This document shows positions 44,926 to 55,519 of a stretch of DNA of 64,000 nucleotides, in pieces. The notes below the pieces were generated by a model, which was not told the origin of the DNA, did not search any database, and saw nothing but the letters and a program-made list of their open reading frames with translations. The translations under genes were made by a program, and so were the position numbers. Source of the stretch: an uncultured Bacteroidota bacterium (GTDB lineage Bacteria > Bacteroidota > Bacteroidia > Chitinophagales > Chitinophagaceae); contig CAISPO010000020.1 of assembly GCA_903887415.1 (NCBI GenBank), positions 80,305 through 144,304 on the forward strand. The letters are read 5' to 3'. The number at the start of each line of letters is the position of its first letter. The first letter of the stretch is position 1.

Positions 44926-45429
44926 TTAGGCCTTGCCATTACCCGGATATTCAAACAAAAATACTTCCCTTTTTGCAGAGGAAAAATTATTCCAGTGCAC
45001 TTCTTCAATTTTCGCTGCCACCACACCGCAGGTTGGCATATTATCTATCCTGAACTGCGGTGATAAATTGTTGACAAACTCAGTAATACCGGGATTATGC
45101 GCCACGATAAATACCGTTTTCACCGAATCCTTGACATCATGGATCACCTCATCAAAAACAGAGGGGATGCAATGATACAGTTTTTCTTCCCATTTGATAT
45201 TATCGGCATCATAACCTACTTCTTTTGCTATCCTCTTAGCTGTTTGCCGCGTCCGTTTTGCGCTGCTCGATATGATAAGATCGGGGATGATGTGCTGCTC
45301 TTTCAGCTTTTTCCCCATTGCGGGCGCTTCCTCTTTTCCCCGGTCATTGAGCGGTCGCTCAAAATCACTTTGCAGGGGGTTTGCCCAACTGCTTTTGGCA
45401 TGCCTGATTATCACTAATGTTCGTTGCAT
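44926..45429 (-). CDS. sixA: SixA-like histidine phosphatase
   Basis: 167 residues of the histidine-phosphatase (phosphoglycerate-mutase-like) fold. The catalytic RHAKSSW is at residues 9-15, SSSAKRTRQTA follows, and the second His is in FIVAHNPGI. SixA proteins dephosphorylate phospho-His on carrier proteins; the exact client here is unknown. First gene of a likely two-gene unit with the kinase-RapZ fusion. Confidence 0.88.
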   Translation of the reverse strand: MQRTLVIIRHAKSSWANPLQSDFERPLNDRGKEEAPAMGKKLKEQHIIPDLIISSSAKRTRQTAKRIAKEVGYDADNIKWEEKLYHCIPSVFDEVIHDVKDSVKTVFIVAHNPGITEFVNNLSPQFRIDNMPTCGVVAAKIEEVHWNNFSSAKREVFLFEYPGNGKA

Positions 45430-45435
45430 AAAAAA

Positions 45436-45460
45436 CCCCAGCTCCTATAGGAGAGCTGCC
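45436..45460. repeat. Small palindrome upstream of sixA
   Basis: CAGCTC CTATAGGA GAGCTG, preceded by CCC and followed by CCCC, another short REP-like hairpin in the sixA leader region. Confidence 0.5.
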
Positions 45461-45590
45461 CCTAAAATTGTAACACCCGATCCGTGAACAGGGAAGCCAA
45501 AATTCGCTTTTTTTTTACAAAGCAAAACAGATTTTTCTATGCCCGTGGGATGAAGAGCGTACTTTTATTTAAAGTACCGGGCACATACAC

Positions 45591-47081
45591 TTATTTTTCA
45601 GCGTTCCAGATGAGCTTTTCCAGTTGGGTGCGGTCTGTTATGAGGTATGCGCGGTACTGGTCGGTATAGGCCCACTTTTTTGCAACCGGATCAAATCTTT
45701 CCGGAATTGCACTCCAAAGTACTTTTTTATCCTTGTTCACAATAAAAACCTTTGGGTAAGGCAGCCCCATCATCACGAGCATTGACTGGTCTGGTAATTC
45801 GGTCACAGAACCACCTGAAACAAAACGTGAATTTCCGATCGCGGCAAGACCCTCTTTCTCCACGGTACATTGATATTCCCATATTTTTTTCAGATCACGC
45901 TCCCCGGTAGCCGGCTCTTTCAGTTTTACTATTGTTGGCAGGTCCGTATTGCACGAATTATTATTGAAGAGGTATAAATAGCCCTTGGGTGAACGCTTAA
46001 CCGAATGCTGGCCGCAAAACAAGCTGTTTTGCTTTTGGGTTATACCTTGCTTGTATATCGGGCCATAAGTGCTCAGCACGTTCCCTTCAGGGTATTTGAT
46101 CTTTACAATGCGGCTAATGTTCCTTATGCCCAGGTAAATAACCTTTTCTTTTTCATCGAAGAAAAAAGAGTTTTCATGGAGGTCAAAATCATCGGAGGTG
46201 CAGTCTGCGGTTCTGCGCATGCCCAGGTCTGACCGGTTTTGATATTGCAGGCCGCTCCATTGCCATACCGTGCGACAATTTTCATCGACCTCCACAATAT
46301 TGCTGAACCGTTTGCTGCGGAAAAATCCAGAGCTGTCATACACATATTTCGGTATGCTGTCCGGAATTATTGGCCGCGAGTGCCCGGACAAATCTTCGTA
46401 TATCATACCCATGTAATGGCCATTGCTCAAACGGTTGAATTCGTGGTGCATCACAACTGTTTCACCGCGGGGATATTGCCATAAGATCTTTCCGTTATAG
46501 TCCATCTCGAAAGGACGGTTGCCGGTAAAAAACGTGATCGTTCCCTCCGGCGTCACCCTTATATCGCGGGGCGCTACGGCATTTTTCGGCGCATGGTCGG
46601 TACCCGGAAGAAACCATACCGGGTTGCCCTTCATATCATACAAAGCCATATTGCCATCAATGAACACATAGGCGTCTTTATATGTTTGTGCACCCTCAAT
46701 TATCCGCAAGCGTGTAACAGTTGTATCTGCATTTGGCGTCACCTTAACGCCAAAATGATGGAATGCGCTTTTAGCAGCTATGTTGCCTGCTATGTAAGAA
46801 ACAACCCGCCAGGTGTACGCAGCTCCAAAAGAGGGTACTTCAGCAATGATCTTGTTTTCAGTCATTGCCAGGGCAGTGGTTATGTTTTTTTCAAACTCGC
46901 TGTCTGAACTGTAAGTTCCCCTGGCGATCTCTATCTTATATTTTATTGCCCCGGGTTGTGCCGGAAATGAAAAACCGATGAGCCGGTAGCATAACTGGTC
47001 GCCCTCGTGCGGAAACACCTGGGCGATTAATAGATAATGGAAGCAGATTGAGACAATAAGAAGGCCTAAACTCTTGTACAT
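45591..47081 (-). CDS. Arylsulfotransferase (ASST)-like secreted protein
   Basis: 496 residues, ATG at 47081 (a GTG two codons upstream is possible). Signal peptide (ending LLIAQ), an Ig-like N-terminal part, then a beta-propeller with HHEFNRLSNGHYMGM, SDDFDLHENSFFF and FCGQHSVKRSPKGYLYLFNN, which match the His-bearing motifs of PAPS-independent arylsulfotransferases. Such enzymes move sulfate between phenols in the periplasm. Activity is inferred from motifs only. Confidence 0.7.
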   Translation of the reverse strand: MYKSLGLLIVSICFHYLLIAQVFPHEGDQLCYRLIGFSFPAQPGAIKYKIEIARGTYSSDSEFEKNITTALAMTENKIIAEVPSFGAAYTWRVVSYIAGNIAAKSAFHHFGVKVTPNADTTVTRLRIIEGAQTYKDAYVFIDGNMALYDMKGNPVWFLPGTDHAPKNAVAPRDIRVTPEGTITFFTGNRPFEMDYNGKILWQYPRGETVVMHHEFNRLSNGHYMGMIYEDLSGHSRPIIPDSIPKYVYDSSGFFRSKRFSNIVEVDENCRTVWQWSGLQYQNRSDLGMRRTADCTSDDFDLHENSFFFDEKEKVIYLGIRNISRIVKIKYPEGNVLSTYGPIYKQGITQKQNSLFCGQHSVKRSPKGYLYLFNNNSCNTDLPTIVKLKEPATGERDLKKIWEYQCTVEKEGLAAIGNSRFVSGGSVTELPDQSMLVMMGLPYPKVFIVNKDKKVLWSAIPERFDPVAKKWAYTDQYRAYLITDRTQLEKLIWNAEK

Positions 47082-47150
47082 AAACACTTTCGGAATAGCA
47101 AACCTATGTTATGTATCTTGTTTACGCCCCGGGAAAGTGGTAAATACCCT

Positions 47151-47945
47151 TTATGTAGTGGTTAGTACAGATCCGGTTGTGGCGCCGGGTGGTTTGTAAT
47201 ATTTCAACTCTAATTTCTCCCCATCGAAAACTGCATAGCTGTCATACCGTATCCAGTCGCCCAGGTTCACATAGACGCTGTTTTGGGGCAGCGGGTATTC
47301 TATAGCAATATGCCTGTGCCCGAAAACAAAGTAATCTATATGCTCCTGCTGTAGTTTTTCAATGCAGAATTTTACCAGCATTTCTTTTTCAGGCCCCAGG
47401 AATTCTTTTATAGGCGTGTCCGCATGTTTTGGGCCTAACTGGCTGAACCATGCTGCAATGCCAACGCCAGTATCCGGGTGCACCCGCCGGTAAAGCCATT
47501 GCAGCAGGCTGCTGCTCAATACTTTTTTCAAAAACTTATAGCCATGATCGCCGGGCCCAAGGCCATCCCCGTGGCCTATGAACAGCTTTTTGCCGTTGAA
47601 CTCCCGGGTTATGGGTGCATAATGTACGGGTATGTTCAACTCTTCCTTAAAGTAGCCCATCATCCATATATCGTGGTTGCCGGTAAACGCTTCTATCTGC
47701 AGGCCACTATCGCTTAGCTCTGCCAGTTTGCCCATGAAGCGGCTGTGACCCTTTGGCACAACGTTCTTATATTCAAACCAGGTGTCAAAAAGGTCGCCTA
47801 CGAGGTACAGCAGTGCGGCATCTGCCTTTATCTCGTCCAGCCACTGGCATATGCGCCGCTCACGCGCTATACTGGTGGCGCGGTCAGGTATGCCCAAATG
47901 AAAATCGGAAGCGAAATAAATTTTTTTACCCTTTGGTAATTCCAT
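47151..47945 (-). CDS. lpxH: UDP-2,3-diacylglucosamine diphosphatase (LpxH-like)
   Basis: 264 residues, calcineurin-like metallophosphoesterase. Metal motifs in order: FASDFHLG (12-19), YLVGDLFDTW, FTGNHDIW, FIGHGDGLG and FGHRHIA. LpxH cleaves UDP-2,3-diacylglucosamine to lipid X in lipid A synthesis. A member of the LpxH-like group with another substrate cannot be ruled out. Same strand as, and 69 bases upstream of, the arylsulfotransferase gene. Confidence 0.9.
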   Translation of the reverse strand: MELPKGKKIYFASDFHLGIPDRATSIARERRICQWLDEIKADAALLYLVGDLFDTWFEYKNVVPKGHSRFMGKLAELSDSGLQIEAFTGNHDIWMMGYFKEELNIPVHYAPITREFNGKKLFIGHGDGLGPGDHGYKFLKKVLSSSLLQWLYRRVHPDTGVGIAAWFSQLGPKHADTPIKEFLGPEKEMLVKFCIEKLQQEHIDYFVFGHRHIAIEYPLPQNSVYVNLGDWIRYDSYAVFDGEKLELKYYKPPGATTGSVLTTT

Positions 47946-48022
47946 GCGGCGAATAAGAGATGGGTAAAGATAAGTAAAGATGGCAAAAACGGCTTAACCG
48001 CTGCAACTATAGAAAAGGCAGC

Positions 48023-48790
48023 TCAATAGTCGAAGGTTTCAGCAAATTTCGTGTGCTTCTTTTGCGCTCTCGCGGGCCTTGTCTTCGCGGGCTTTGAAGT
48101 ATAATTTCTACTCACGAAACCAATGCCACAGGAAAAATAATTTGTTTTCATAAAGTACTCGTTACTGTTATTGCTGTATTGGTTTACTTTGTTTGTGCTT
48201 ATGTAAGAAGGTATAAAACAAAATTGCTGGAAAATATAGACCCCGAGCTTTTTTGTATCGGCAACGTGCTCCGATATTTGCGCTTGTGCCTGGAATATGA
48301 GCTTACTGACATTTCCTTTTGTGGAAAACTGATATTGATCATAGAAAATTACAGGCGGATAGCCCGGCGACGGTGTTGGATGAGTTGTTGTATAATTGAT
48401 ATCAGACTTTTGATCACCCCCTAAAAATATCCCCGGGCCGCAAGACAAGCCAACATGGATTTTTTGAAACTTCCCTATTCCGATATCGGCTTTAGGAGAA
48501 ACAAAGAAGTAAGTGGATTTTTGAGACAGGTTGAGTATGTCTGAAAAGTTTGTGGTTTTAATATCACCCAGGTGCCGGCTAAAGGAATATTTCTGAACAC
48601 TCAACGCGCCTCCTAATGCCAAACGACCCGATACTTTTTTCAGGTAATAGCCTTCGCATCCCGGAGTTGGGATTACTGTCTTTATAAATGTCGCCGATGC
48701 GCCCATCCCCGCCTGGAATCCAATAATATTTTGTGCGTGAGCGGGAAAGACGATAATAAATAGAACGGCGATAAGGATAACAGGTTTCAT
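48023..48790 (-). CDS. Putative outer-membrane beta-barrel protein
   Basis: 255 residues with a signal peptide (ending AHAQ) and alternating strand-like segments from residue 20 to about 230 (IIGFQAGMGASATF, LALGGALSVQKYSF, FVSPKADIGIG, FSCGIGFVSRNY), as in the porin-family barrels of Bacteroidota. The basic tail RPARAQKKHTKFAE after the last strand is odd. Function unknown. Confidence 0.7.
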   Translation of the reverse strand: MKPVILIAVLFIIVFPAHAQNIIGFQAGMGASATFIKTVIPTPGCEGYYLKKVSGRLALGGALSVQKYSFSRHLGDIKTTNFSDILNLSQKSTYFFVSPKADIGIGKFQKIHVGLSCGPGIFLGGDQKSDINYTTTHPTPSPGYPPVIFYDQYQFSTKGNVSKLIFQAQAQISEHVADTKKLGVYIFQQFCFIPSYISTNKVNQYSNNSNEYFMKTNYFSCGIGFVSRNYTSKPAKTRPARAQKKHTKFAETFDY

Positions 48791-48931
48791 ATTTTGCTAA
48801 CGTTTTTGAACGGCGGTTTATTTTGCAAAGTAGCCCAATTGTAAAATTTTCTATGACAAATGTATTTGGTACGTAATTTGCATAACTTTAGTTATTCAAT
48901 TCAATTCGGGCATTTTAAAAAACAGCATAAA

Positions 48932-49534
48932 ATGGTTTGTGCGGTAAGGAGTGGAGGTGTATATGCTATGTTTCTTGGTTTTTTTATTTGTGCGCAAGGC
49001 TTTGTCGCGTCCGCTAAGGATGGAAAAGAAGGCGGCGCAGCTGTTGCATCAGCGGGGCCGGTAGCGATCAATCGTGCGCCCGCAGAGTTTCAATGGGATG
49101 CTAACCGCAAACTTTCATGGGATGACTTTCGTGGCGATGCGATGCCGGAGACAGAGCGAAGCGCCGCGGCCACTCACTGCGGCATAGGCTTTAAAACGAA
49201 AACCGAAGGGCCTGACAAGAAGCAGAAGGTGGTGGTCTATAACACGTTCTATACTTCAAAATCGTGGGTACGGCCGGATGCAAAGAAGCCTTCAATATTG
49301 GAGCACGAGCAGGGGCACTTTGACCTCTGCGAAATATATACCCGCAAGCTGAGGGCGCGCATGGAGCAGTTTGATTTCAGCGCTGCTGATATCCGTACGG
49401 CACTGATGGGCATATATGACGAAATAAGCCGTGAATACGAAAGCCGGCAGCAGGCTTATGAGCAGGAAACCGTGCACGGCACGAACGTCCCCGCCCAAAA
49501 ACACTGGCGCGAAATGATCGCGATGGAGTTATAG
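48932..49534 (+). CDS. DUF922-type putative secreted zinc protease
   Basis: 200 residues from the ATG at 48932, which begins a signal peptide (ending FVASA). LSWDDFRG and the zinc-site motif EHEQGHFDLCEIYTRKL are characteristic of the DUF922/putative metalloprotease family (HEQGH replaces a strict HExxH in the same register). Probably periplasmic. The substrate is unknown. Nineteen bases separate it from gpmI. Confidence 0.8.
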   Translation: MVCAVRSGGVYAMFLGFFICAQGFVASAKDGKEGGAAVASAGPVAINRAPAEFQWDANRKLSWDDFRGDAMPETERSAAATHCGIGFKTKTEGPDKKQKVVVYNTFYTSKSWVRPDAKKPSILEHEQGHFDLCEIYTRKLRARMEQFDFSAADIRTALMGIYDEISREYESRQQAYEQETVHGTNVPAQKHWREMIAMEL

Positions 49535-49542
49535 ATATGGCC

Positions 49543-49550
49543 TAACTTTG
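49543..49550 (+). promoter_or_regulatory. TAACTTTG -7 box directly before gpmI
   Basis: TAACTTTG fits the TAnnTTTG box and ends only four bases before the ATG at 49555, so a transcript from here would be nearly leaderless. No TTG was seen at the usual distance upstream. Confidence 0.45.
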
Positions 49551-49554
49551 CGCC

Positions 49555-51081
49555 ATGTCGAAGAAAGCAATGCTCATTATTATGGATGGCTGGGGACACG
49601 GTAAAGTCCCATCCGCAGATGCCATCGTTCATGCCAATGCACCTTTTGTAAAATCACTTTATAGCAAATATCCCAACACTGAGCTCATCACCTGCGGTGA
49701 AGCTGTGGGCCTGCCTGATGGGCAGATGGGCAATTCGGAAGTGGGGCACCTGAACATAGGCGCAGGAAGGGTGGTGTACCAGGAACTTCAGCGTATAAAC
49801 GTAGCGGTCAGGGACGGTGAGCTGGAAGCAAGCCCTGTGCTTCATGCTGCCTTTGAAGCCGCCAAATCCGCTGGAAAAACACTTCATTTAATGGGCCTGG
49901 TAAGTGATGGCGGTGTGCACTCTCATATCGATCATTTGAAAAAACTCTGTGCCCTGGCAAGCAATAACAAGATACCAAATGTTGCCGTTCACGCGTTTAC
50001 AGACGGACGTGACTGTGACCCCAAGAGCGGGCTTGGCTTCATCACAGACCTTAACGCCCACCTGCAAAGCACGGGCTGCAAGCTGGCCACAGTCACCGGC
50101 CGATTCTATGCTATGGACCGGGACAAACGCTGGGAGCGTGTGAAGGTAGCCTATGATGGGATGGTGAATGGCCTGGGTGTACATACTACTGATCCGCTGT
50201 CGGCAATAACCGCATCTTACCATGAGCAGGTAACAGACGAATTTATCAAGCCAATAATAGTATGCGATAATGCCGGCAAGCCGGTAGCAACTATTAAAGA
50301 CGGCGATGTCGTAATCTGCTTCAACTTCCGCACAGACCGCTGCCGGGAGATAACAGTAGCGCTCACCCAGCAGGCATTTCATGAGCAGAACATGCACCCG
50401 CTGAATCTCCATTATGTAACCATGACGGAGTATGACAAGAGCTTTAAGCAGGTAAACGTTATCTTTGAAAACAAAGACCTCACAAATACGCTTGGCGAAG
50501 TGCTGGAAACAAACGGAAAAACACAGATACGCATAGCAGAGACAGAAAAATACCCGCACGTTACCTTCTTCTTTTCAGGGGGCAGAGAGAACCCTTTCAA
50601 CGGCGAAAAACGCATCATGATACCATCACCGCGCACAGTAACTACTTACGATCAGAAGCCAGAGATGAGCGCGAATGAGGTAACAGCCGCTATACTGCCG
50701 GAGATAAAAGCGCAAAGTGCGGATTTTATCTGCCTCAACTTTGCCAATGCAGATATGGTGGGGCATACCGGTGTTTGGGAGGCGGTGGTAAAAGCTGTGG
50801 AAACGGTGGACAATTGCGTAAGCCAGATAGTGCCTGCAGCTCTCGAAAATGGTTATGCGGTGTTCCTGACTGCCGATCACGGCAATGCCGACTACATGGT
50901 AAATGAGGATGGGACGCCCAATACGGCACATACGCTTAACCCCGTGCCGCTGTTCCTTATATCCAATGATTTTAAAGGGACGTTGAAACCCGGTAAACTG
51001 GGAGACCTCGCGCCAACGATACTCACCTATATGGGTATTGCTATACCGAATGAGATGACGGGCAATGTACTGATTGGCTAA
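49555..51081 (+). CDS. gpmI: 2,3-bisphosphoglycerate-independent phosphoglycerate mutase
   Basis: Interconverts 3- and 2-phosphoglycerate in glycolysis using two Mn ions. 508 residues, full length, alkaline-phosphatase-like fold with the inserted phosphotransferase domain. The nucleophile is Ser61 in GQMGNSEVGHLN; metal ligands occur in IIMDGWG, NFANADMVGHTG and LTADHGNADYM. Lies downstream of the DUF922 gene and upstream of a thioredoxin-like gene. Confidence 0.97.
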   Translation: MSKKAMLIIMDGWGHGKVPSADAIVHANAPFVKSLYSKYPNTELITCGEAVGLPDGQMGNSEVGHLNIGAGRVVYQELQRINVAVRDGELEASPVLHAAFEAAKSAGKTLHLMGLVSDGGVHSHIDHLKKLCALASNNKIPNVAVHAFTDGRDCDPKSGLGFITDLNAHLQSTGCKLATVTGRFYAMDRDKRWERVKVAYDGMVNGLGVHTTDPLSAITASYHEQVTDEFIKPIIVCDNAGKPVATIKDGDVVICFNFRTDRCREITVALTQQAFHEQNMHPLNLHYVTMTEYDKSFKQVNVIFENKDLTNTLGEVLETNGKTQIRIAETEKYPHVTFFFSGGRENPFNGEKRIMIPSPRTVTTYDQKPEMSANEVTAAILPEIKAQSADFICLNFANADMVGHTGVWEAVVKAVETVDNCVSQIVPAALENGYAVFLTADHGNADYMVNEDGTPNTAHTLNPVPLFLISNDFKGTLKPGKLGDLAPTILTYMGIAIPNEMTGNVLIG

Positions 51082-51159
51082 ATGGAACCCATAATGAAAT
51101 GCAGGAAAAATTTCGTTACTTTATTCTCCTGATGATCTCAGAGTAATTTATAGCCGTTT

Positions 51160-51696
51160 ATGAAAAACATCTTTTCACTTATTGCGCTCACCTGCCTGCT
51201 TTCCATAAGCGCCTACGGCCAGAAAAAACACAAGGGGGAAGATACTGCAACCCAGAAAACAGACTCTCTGCCTTACCAGAAATACCCTACCCTGCCTGCA
51301 TTTAATATCATGCTGCGCGACAGTGTTACCATTTTCAACACCTATAATATCCCTGAAGGCCGGCCCACGCTACTGATGCTCTTCGACCCGGACTGTAAAC
51401 ATTGTAAGGCAGAGATCAGGAGGTTGCTCGATGGCATGGACTCGCTGAAAGAGATACGCTTTTACCTGGTCACTTCCGTTCATGATTTTAAGCGAATACG
51501 CGATTTTTATGACGAATACCACCTTGGTGATTATAAAAACATAGAAGTGGTAGGCCGCGATTATGAGTACTTCTTTATAACTTATTACGGCGTAAAATTT
51601 GTGCCTGACCTGGTGTTATATGATACGCATAAAAACCTGGTAAAGTTCTTTGAAGGGCATGTGACGGTGGAGGAACTATATCGGTTAACGCATTGA
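51160..51696 (+). CDS. Thioredoxin-like secreted protein
   Basis: 178 residues with a signal peptide (ending SAYGQ). A TlpA/AhpC-type thioredoxin fold carries the redox pair CKHC in FDPDCKHCKAEI (about residue 83) and the cis-Pro segment GVKFVPDLVLYD. Probably a periplasmic thiol-disulfide protein. It follows gpmI by 78 bases. Confidence 0.88.
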   Translation: MKNIFSLIALTCLLSISAYGQKKHKGEDTATQKTDSLPYQKYPTLPAFNIMLRDSVTIFNTYNIPEGRPTLLMLFDPDCKHCKAEIRRLLDGMDSLKEIRFYLVTSVHDFKRIRDFYDEYHLGDYKNIEVVGRDYEYFFITYYGVKFVPDLVLYDTHKNLVKFFEGHVTVEELYRLTH

Positions 51697-51767
51697 TCTG
51701 CCTTTTTTGTTCAACCACCAGGTCCCATACAATCTCGAAAATCCAATTATCCGCCAATCCTGATCCA

Positions 51768-52367
51768 ATGTTTTATTCTTTCAAAGGCTTCATCCCCATC
51801 GTCCATCCATCTGCTTTCGTACATCCGCTGGCTGCTGTTACGGGCAATGTAATTATAGGCAAAGATGTGTACGTAGGCCCCGGCGCAGCCATTCGCGGTG
51901 ACTGGGGCGGCATAGTGATAGAAGATGGCTGCAATGTGCAGGAAAGCTGCACCGTGCATATGTTTCCCGGTGTTACGCTTACGCTGCGGGAGGGCGCCCA
52001 TATAGGGCATGGCGCTATTATTCATGGTGCCAACATTGGCCGCAATGTGCTGGTAGGCATGAACTCTGTAATAATGGACGAGGCCGAGATAGGCGATGAG
52101 AGCATTATTGGCGCTATGACATTCATTGCTGCCAAAACAATAATCCCGGTAAGATCGCTGGTAGTAGGCAATCCCGGCAAGGTCATCAAGCAAGTGAGCG
52201 ATGAAATGATAGCCTGGAAAACAAAGGGCACCCGCCTCTACCAGATGCTGCCCAAAGACTGTCACGATACCCTCATAGAGTGTCAACCCTTAAGCGAAAT
52301 GCCCGCCAGCAGGCCTACGCAGGAGTCGTTGTATGATACGTGGGAGAAGATAAAGGGTAAAGAATGA
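51768..52367 (+). CDS. PaaY/CaiE-like hexapeptide-repeat protein (gamma-carbonic-anhydrase fold)
   Basis: 199 residues from MFYSFKGFIP (51768); a TTG further upstream overlaps the previous gene and is rejected. Left-handed beta-helix with hexapeptide repeats (IIGKDVYVGPGAAIRGDW, HIGHGAIIHGANIGRNVLVGM) and the His residues of the trimer metal site (HMF, HIGHG). Closest in form to PaaY, a thioesterase of phenylacetate breakdown, and to CaiE. PaaY would fit the paaABCD genes, though they are 15 kb away. The tail after residue 165 is the usual helix. Confidence 0.85.
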   Translation: MFYSFKGFIPIVHPSAFVHPLAAVTGNVIIGKDVYVGPGAAIRGDWGGIVIEDGCNVQESCTVHMFPGVTLTLREGAHIGHGAIIHGANIGRNVLVGMNSVIMDEAEIGDESIIGAMTFIAAKTIIPVRSLVVGNPGKVIKQVSDEMIAWKTKGTRLYQMLPKDCHDTLIECQPLSEMPASRPTQESLYDTWEKIKGKE

Positions 52368-52907
52368 TTACTTCTTAATGCATACCAAGCCCATAATATA
52401 GTTAGTGGTATAATAGGTAGAGAGGTATTTTGTTGTTGTAACCACTTGCACATTATTAACTGAGTATGACTGAAGGTATGCCGGATCGCTGCAGCCAGAC
52501 CCACTCGGCGTGCCACCATCCCGGCAGTGCTCGGTTGCATAACGTTGTCCGCCCAGGGTAATGTGCGATAGTATAAACGTATCATTTGCAGCCCCGGTAA
52601 CCGGAACTACCAGCACAAAATCATAAGCTTCCGACAGACCAGCCACCAGATTTATCAAGGTGTCAGAAGTTGTATCGTTTGAGGTTGGGTATGTCCAATA
52701 CACAGGCAAATGCGCCGAACCAACAAGTTCATTAAATGCACCATTTCGTTGGTATATATTGCATATGCTGCTATCTAGTTCTGCGCGTGTAAAACCAATT
52801 GCCGTCACTCCAATACTACCAAGGCAGCTCACCTGGCATTTATCCGAATCACAGCCCATAAATGCAACAACCAGCAAAAGCAACGTTATGGAATATTTCA
52901 ATTTCAT
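52368..52907 (-). CDS. Hypothetical lipoprotein
   Basis: 179 residues: lipoprotein signal with AFMGC at about residue 19, then a Thr/Ser-rich beta-type chain with several Cys (CQVSC, CRDGGTPSGSGC). No domain recognised. Stop codon abuts the PaaY-like gene's stop (convergent). Confidence 0.7.
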   Translation of the reverse strand: MKLKYSITLLLLVVAFMGCDSDKCQVSCLGSIGVTAIGFTRAELDSSICNIYQRNGAFNELVGSAHLPVYWTYPTSNDTTSDTLINLVAGLSEAYDFVLVVPVTGAANDTFILSHITLGGQRYATEHCRDGGTPSGSGCSDPAYLQSYSVNNVQVVTTTKYLSTYYTTNYIMGLVCIKK

Positions 52908-52980
52908 AGAGATCTATTGCAACAGTAAATGTGCGCGCAATATAAATATATGCATTCCTTAGTTCCCATTTTACAATTTC

Positions 52981-53078
52981 GTAGGGGCGGACCCATTTGT
53001 CCGCCCAAAAGGGTTTGGAGAGATACCGCCCCGATGGTTTTTGTGTTACACAGGGCGGAGACATGGGTCCGCCCCTAC
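52981..53078. repeat. 98-bp palindromic repeat with 16-bp arms
   Basis: Outer arms GTAGGGGCGGACCCAT (52981-52996) and its exact complement (53063-53078); each side also folds on its own (GGGCGGACC / TGTCCGCCC and GGGCGGA / GGTCCGCCC). A REP pair (BIME-like) of a different family from the RAYT-linked one. Confidence 0.75.
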
Positions 53079-53109
53079 GGTGAAAATTCCCAAATGGCCT
53101 AAAATCAAA

Positions 53110-53132
53110 AAGCCCCGGAAAAACCGGGGCCT
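53110..53132 (-). terminator. groEL terminator
   Basis: GGCCCCGG TTTTT CCGGGGC on the minus strand followed by TTTTTGATTTT, 31 bases past the groEL stop. Confidence 0.85.
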
Positions 53133-53162
53133 TTGGAATTTGGAATTTTATTTTTTGGAATT

Positions 53163-54905
<1,743 letters not shown>

Positions 54906-54908
54906 AGT

Positions 54909-55190
54909 TTAGATAACAGCAAGGATATCACTCTCGCGCATGATCAGGTAGTCTTCACCTTCGTGAGAAACCTCTGTGCCGGCATACTTACCATAAAGGA
55001 TGGTGTCTCCGCTTTTCACCGTCATTGGCTCGTCTTTCTTACCAGGTCCGGCAGCTATAACGATGCCACGCTGTGGTTTTTCTTTTGCAGTGTCGGGGAT
55101 GATGATGCCTCCGGCAGTTTTCTCTTCCGCTGCTGCGGGTTTCACTATTACCCTGTCGTGTAGTGGGGTAATGCTTGCTTTTTTAGCCAT
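54909..55190 (-). CDS. groES: 10-kDa chaperonin GroES
   Basis: 93-residue co-chaperonin cap. [20 protein letters not shown] is the conserved start, the mobile loop and [14 protein letters not shown] follow. First gene of the groESL operon. Confidence 0.98.
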   Translation of the reverse strand: MAKKASITPLHDRVIVKPAAAEEKTAGGIIIPDTAKEKPQRGIVIAAGPGKKDEPMTVKSGDTILYGKYAGTEVSHEGEDYLIMRESDILAVI

Positions 55191-55519
55191 GGTTTTTATG
55201 TTTTAAAATTTTTAAACTGTTTGGTGGGTTTCACCCAATTGGTCTTCAACATTTTCTGTGCCAGTCGCTGGCGGGCTGCAAATGTCGCTATTTTGGCAGA
55301 CAAATGATGTTAAAACATTGTTTTTTGGCTAAATATGTCAGGAGGGTGGTGAATTTTTGACAAGGAGTTATCTACAGCAGATTCCTTAACATACCAAACG
55401 CTTGCCAGTGAAGTTAATCTTGATTAATCTCAGGTTCAGAGATTTAACTTCTCTCCGATGCGAGTCAAAAAGTCGCTTTATTGTAAATGTTTTTACCTTT
55501 AAATTAAAATGCAACCTCA
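55191..55519. other. 329-bp intergenic region upstream of groES and a lipoprotein gene
   Basis: Divergent region. It holds the groES leader, and at 55412-55440 the first copy of a 29-bp repeat. On the minus strand an ACATTTGC box near 55275-55285 could be a promoter element, but it is not a full match. No gene seen. Confidence 0.5.
55412..55440. repeat. 29-bp direct repeat, left copy
   Basis: Differs from the copy at 56393-56421 at one base (CTCAGG versus CTGAGG). Ends with AGGTTCAGA, the same end as the repeat at 1985-1998. Confidence 0.85.

Noticed and set aside
51693..51767. Longer start for the PaaY-like protein overlapping the thioredoxin-like gene
   Set aside because: It would use TTG and add 25 residues unlike the family; the ATG at 51768 matches the conserved start.
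55191..55400. Heat-shock operator (CIRCE-like) upstream of groES
   Set aside because: No TTAGCACTC-N9-GAGTGCTAA inverted repeat was found in the leader.
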